Origin: Clostridia bacterium
GTDB taxonomy: Bacteria; Bacillota; Clostridia; Christensenellales; Borkfalkiaceae
Reading direction: 5' to 3'
DNA: 5,355 nt
NCBI GenBank assembly: GCA_017457345.1
Contig: JAFTHR010000072.1
Span: forward strand, 1 to 5,355
In this document: piece by piece, positions 4,954 to 5,355 of the stretch
Layout of the letters: every line of letters starts with the position of its first letter
Numbering within the stretch: the stretch's first letter is position 1
The notes under the pieces: model-generated
The model's database searches: none
What the model saw: only the letters and a program-made list of their open reading frames with translations
Told to the model about the DNA's origin: nothing
Made by a program: the position numbers and the translations under genes

Positions 4954-5355
4954 GTGGATAGTATAAGAAAGGATGCAAAGGGTTGCTTTGTAGAAGTTTT
5001 GAACGATTCGTTTGAAATCGGTAGGGTGCACATGTTTTTTGCCACTTACGACGTCAACAAACCGGAAGGAAAACGCCAAACGAACAGCGTGGCGATTTAC
5101 CTTCCAATCAGTGAAGTGATAGAGCTTTGCCGTCAGGCGTCTTGTGGTGAATTACGCTACTTGATGAACGAAGCAAAGAAAAACAAATCGTACGAGCCGT
5201 TGTATCAAAGTTTAGGCGGCACGTCGGCAAAGAAACTCAAAAAGCGGAACAAGGCAAGAGCTGATGGGAAGAGTTTGTCCCGTACGCTAAAAATACTCGT
5301 TGGGGATAGATGCGATATTCGCTTAATAGCGGATAGCGGTCCCGGCGTAGAAAAC
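4954..5355 (+). CDS. Unrecognised basic protein, cut by the right window edge
   Basis: A frame without stops runs from GTG 4954 to the end of the window, 134 codons, with GGGG (4942-4945) eight bases upstream. The ATG two bases earlier (4952) is in another frame and meets a stop after four codons, so GTG is the likely start; the first in-frame stop upstream is at 4915. The sequence starts DSIRKDAKGCFVEVLNDSF, followed by IGRVHMFFATYDV and a beta-rich stretch (11-52), a helix around ISEVIELCRQA (52-62), a strongly basic segment KKLKKRNKARADGKS (93-107) and a late RLIADSGPG (123-131). No membrane segment is seen. The basic cluster could bind nucleic acid, but I assign no family. It lies on the element side of the tRNA scar and has its own promoter. 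The C-terminus is missing. Confidence 0.75.
   Translation, partial: MDSIRKDAKGCFVEVLNDSFEIGRVHMFFATYDVNKPEGKRQTNSVAIYLPISEVIELCRQASCGELRYLMNEAKKNKSYEPLYQSLGGTSAKKLKKRNKARADGKSLSRTLKILVGDRCDIRLIADSGPGVEN

Noticed and set aside
1..5355. CRISPR array, rRNA genes or an insertion sequence with transposase
   Set aside because: There are no regularly spaced long repeats, no rRNA-like blocks, and no transposase or integrase coding sequence within the window.

Overview
The window reads as a piece of chromosome from a moderately AT-rich, low-GC Gram-positive bacterium, probably an uncultured gut-type Clostridia relative. This is inferred from extended -10 promoters of the TGTG-N-TAAAAT/TATAAT kind, purine-rich ribosome sites written GGGGT a few bases before the start, and the protein families present. 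No marker gene fixes the taxon.

Left part (1-3127). A CPBP-family intramembrane protease, cut by the left edge, overlaps by four bases (ATGA) with a 434-residue protein that I place in the uncharacterised DUF3863 family. A weak terminator-like dyad, a good extended -10 promoter and a short region with a possibly frameshifted small ORF follow. Then comes a 263-residue protein that looks like a divergent NodB/polysaccharide-deacetylase fold. It ends in a hairpin terminator. A second, longer hairpin at 3087-3127 is the terminator of a minus-strand tRNA gene.

Middle (3128-3573). Bases 3137-3191 are the 3' half of a minus-strand tRNA-Leu(UAA), from the anticodon loop to the encoded CCA. The 5' half is missing, and unrelated AT-rich DNA starts exactly at the anticodon loop. 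This is the expected scar of site-specific integration into a tRNA gene, so I read about 3191 as the left edge of an integrated element running rightward out of the window. Just inside the edge are three direct copies of an 8-bp motif, a minus-strand terminator hairpin, a 15-bp-stem hairpin, and two near-identical 12-bp palindromes that bracket the next promoter.

Right part (3574-5355), inside the putative element. A complete AAA_14/DUF4143-type ATPase of 431 residues is followed, behind its own promoter and a GTG start, by an unrecognised basic protein cut off by the right edge. No integrase, relaxase, phage structural gene, CRISPR array or known defence operon is visible, so the nature of the element depends on sequence to the right. 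The three left-hand genes may concern the envelope or glycans (membrane protease plus two probable barrel-fold carbohydrate-active-like proteins), but this is inference.
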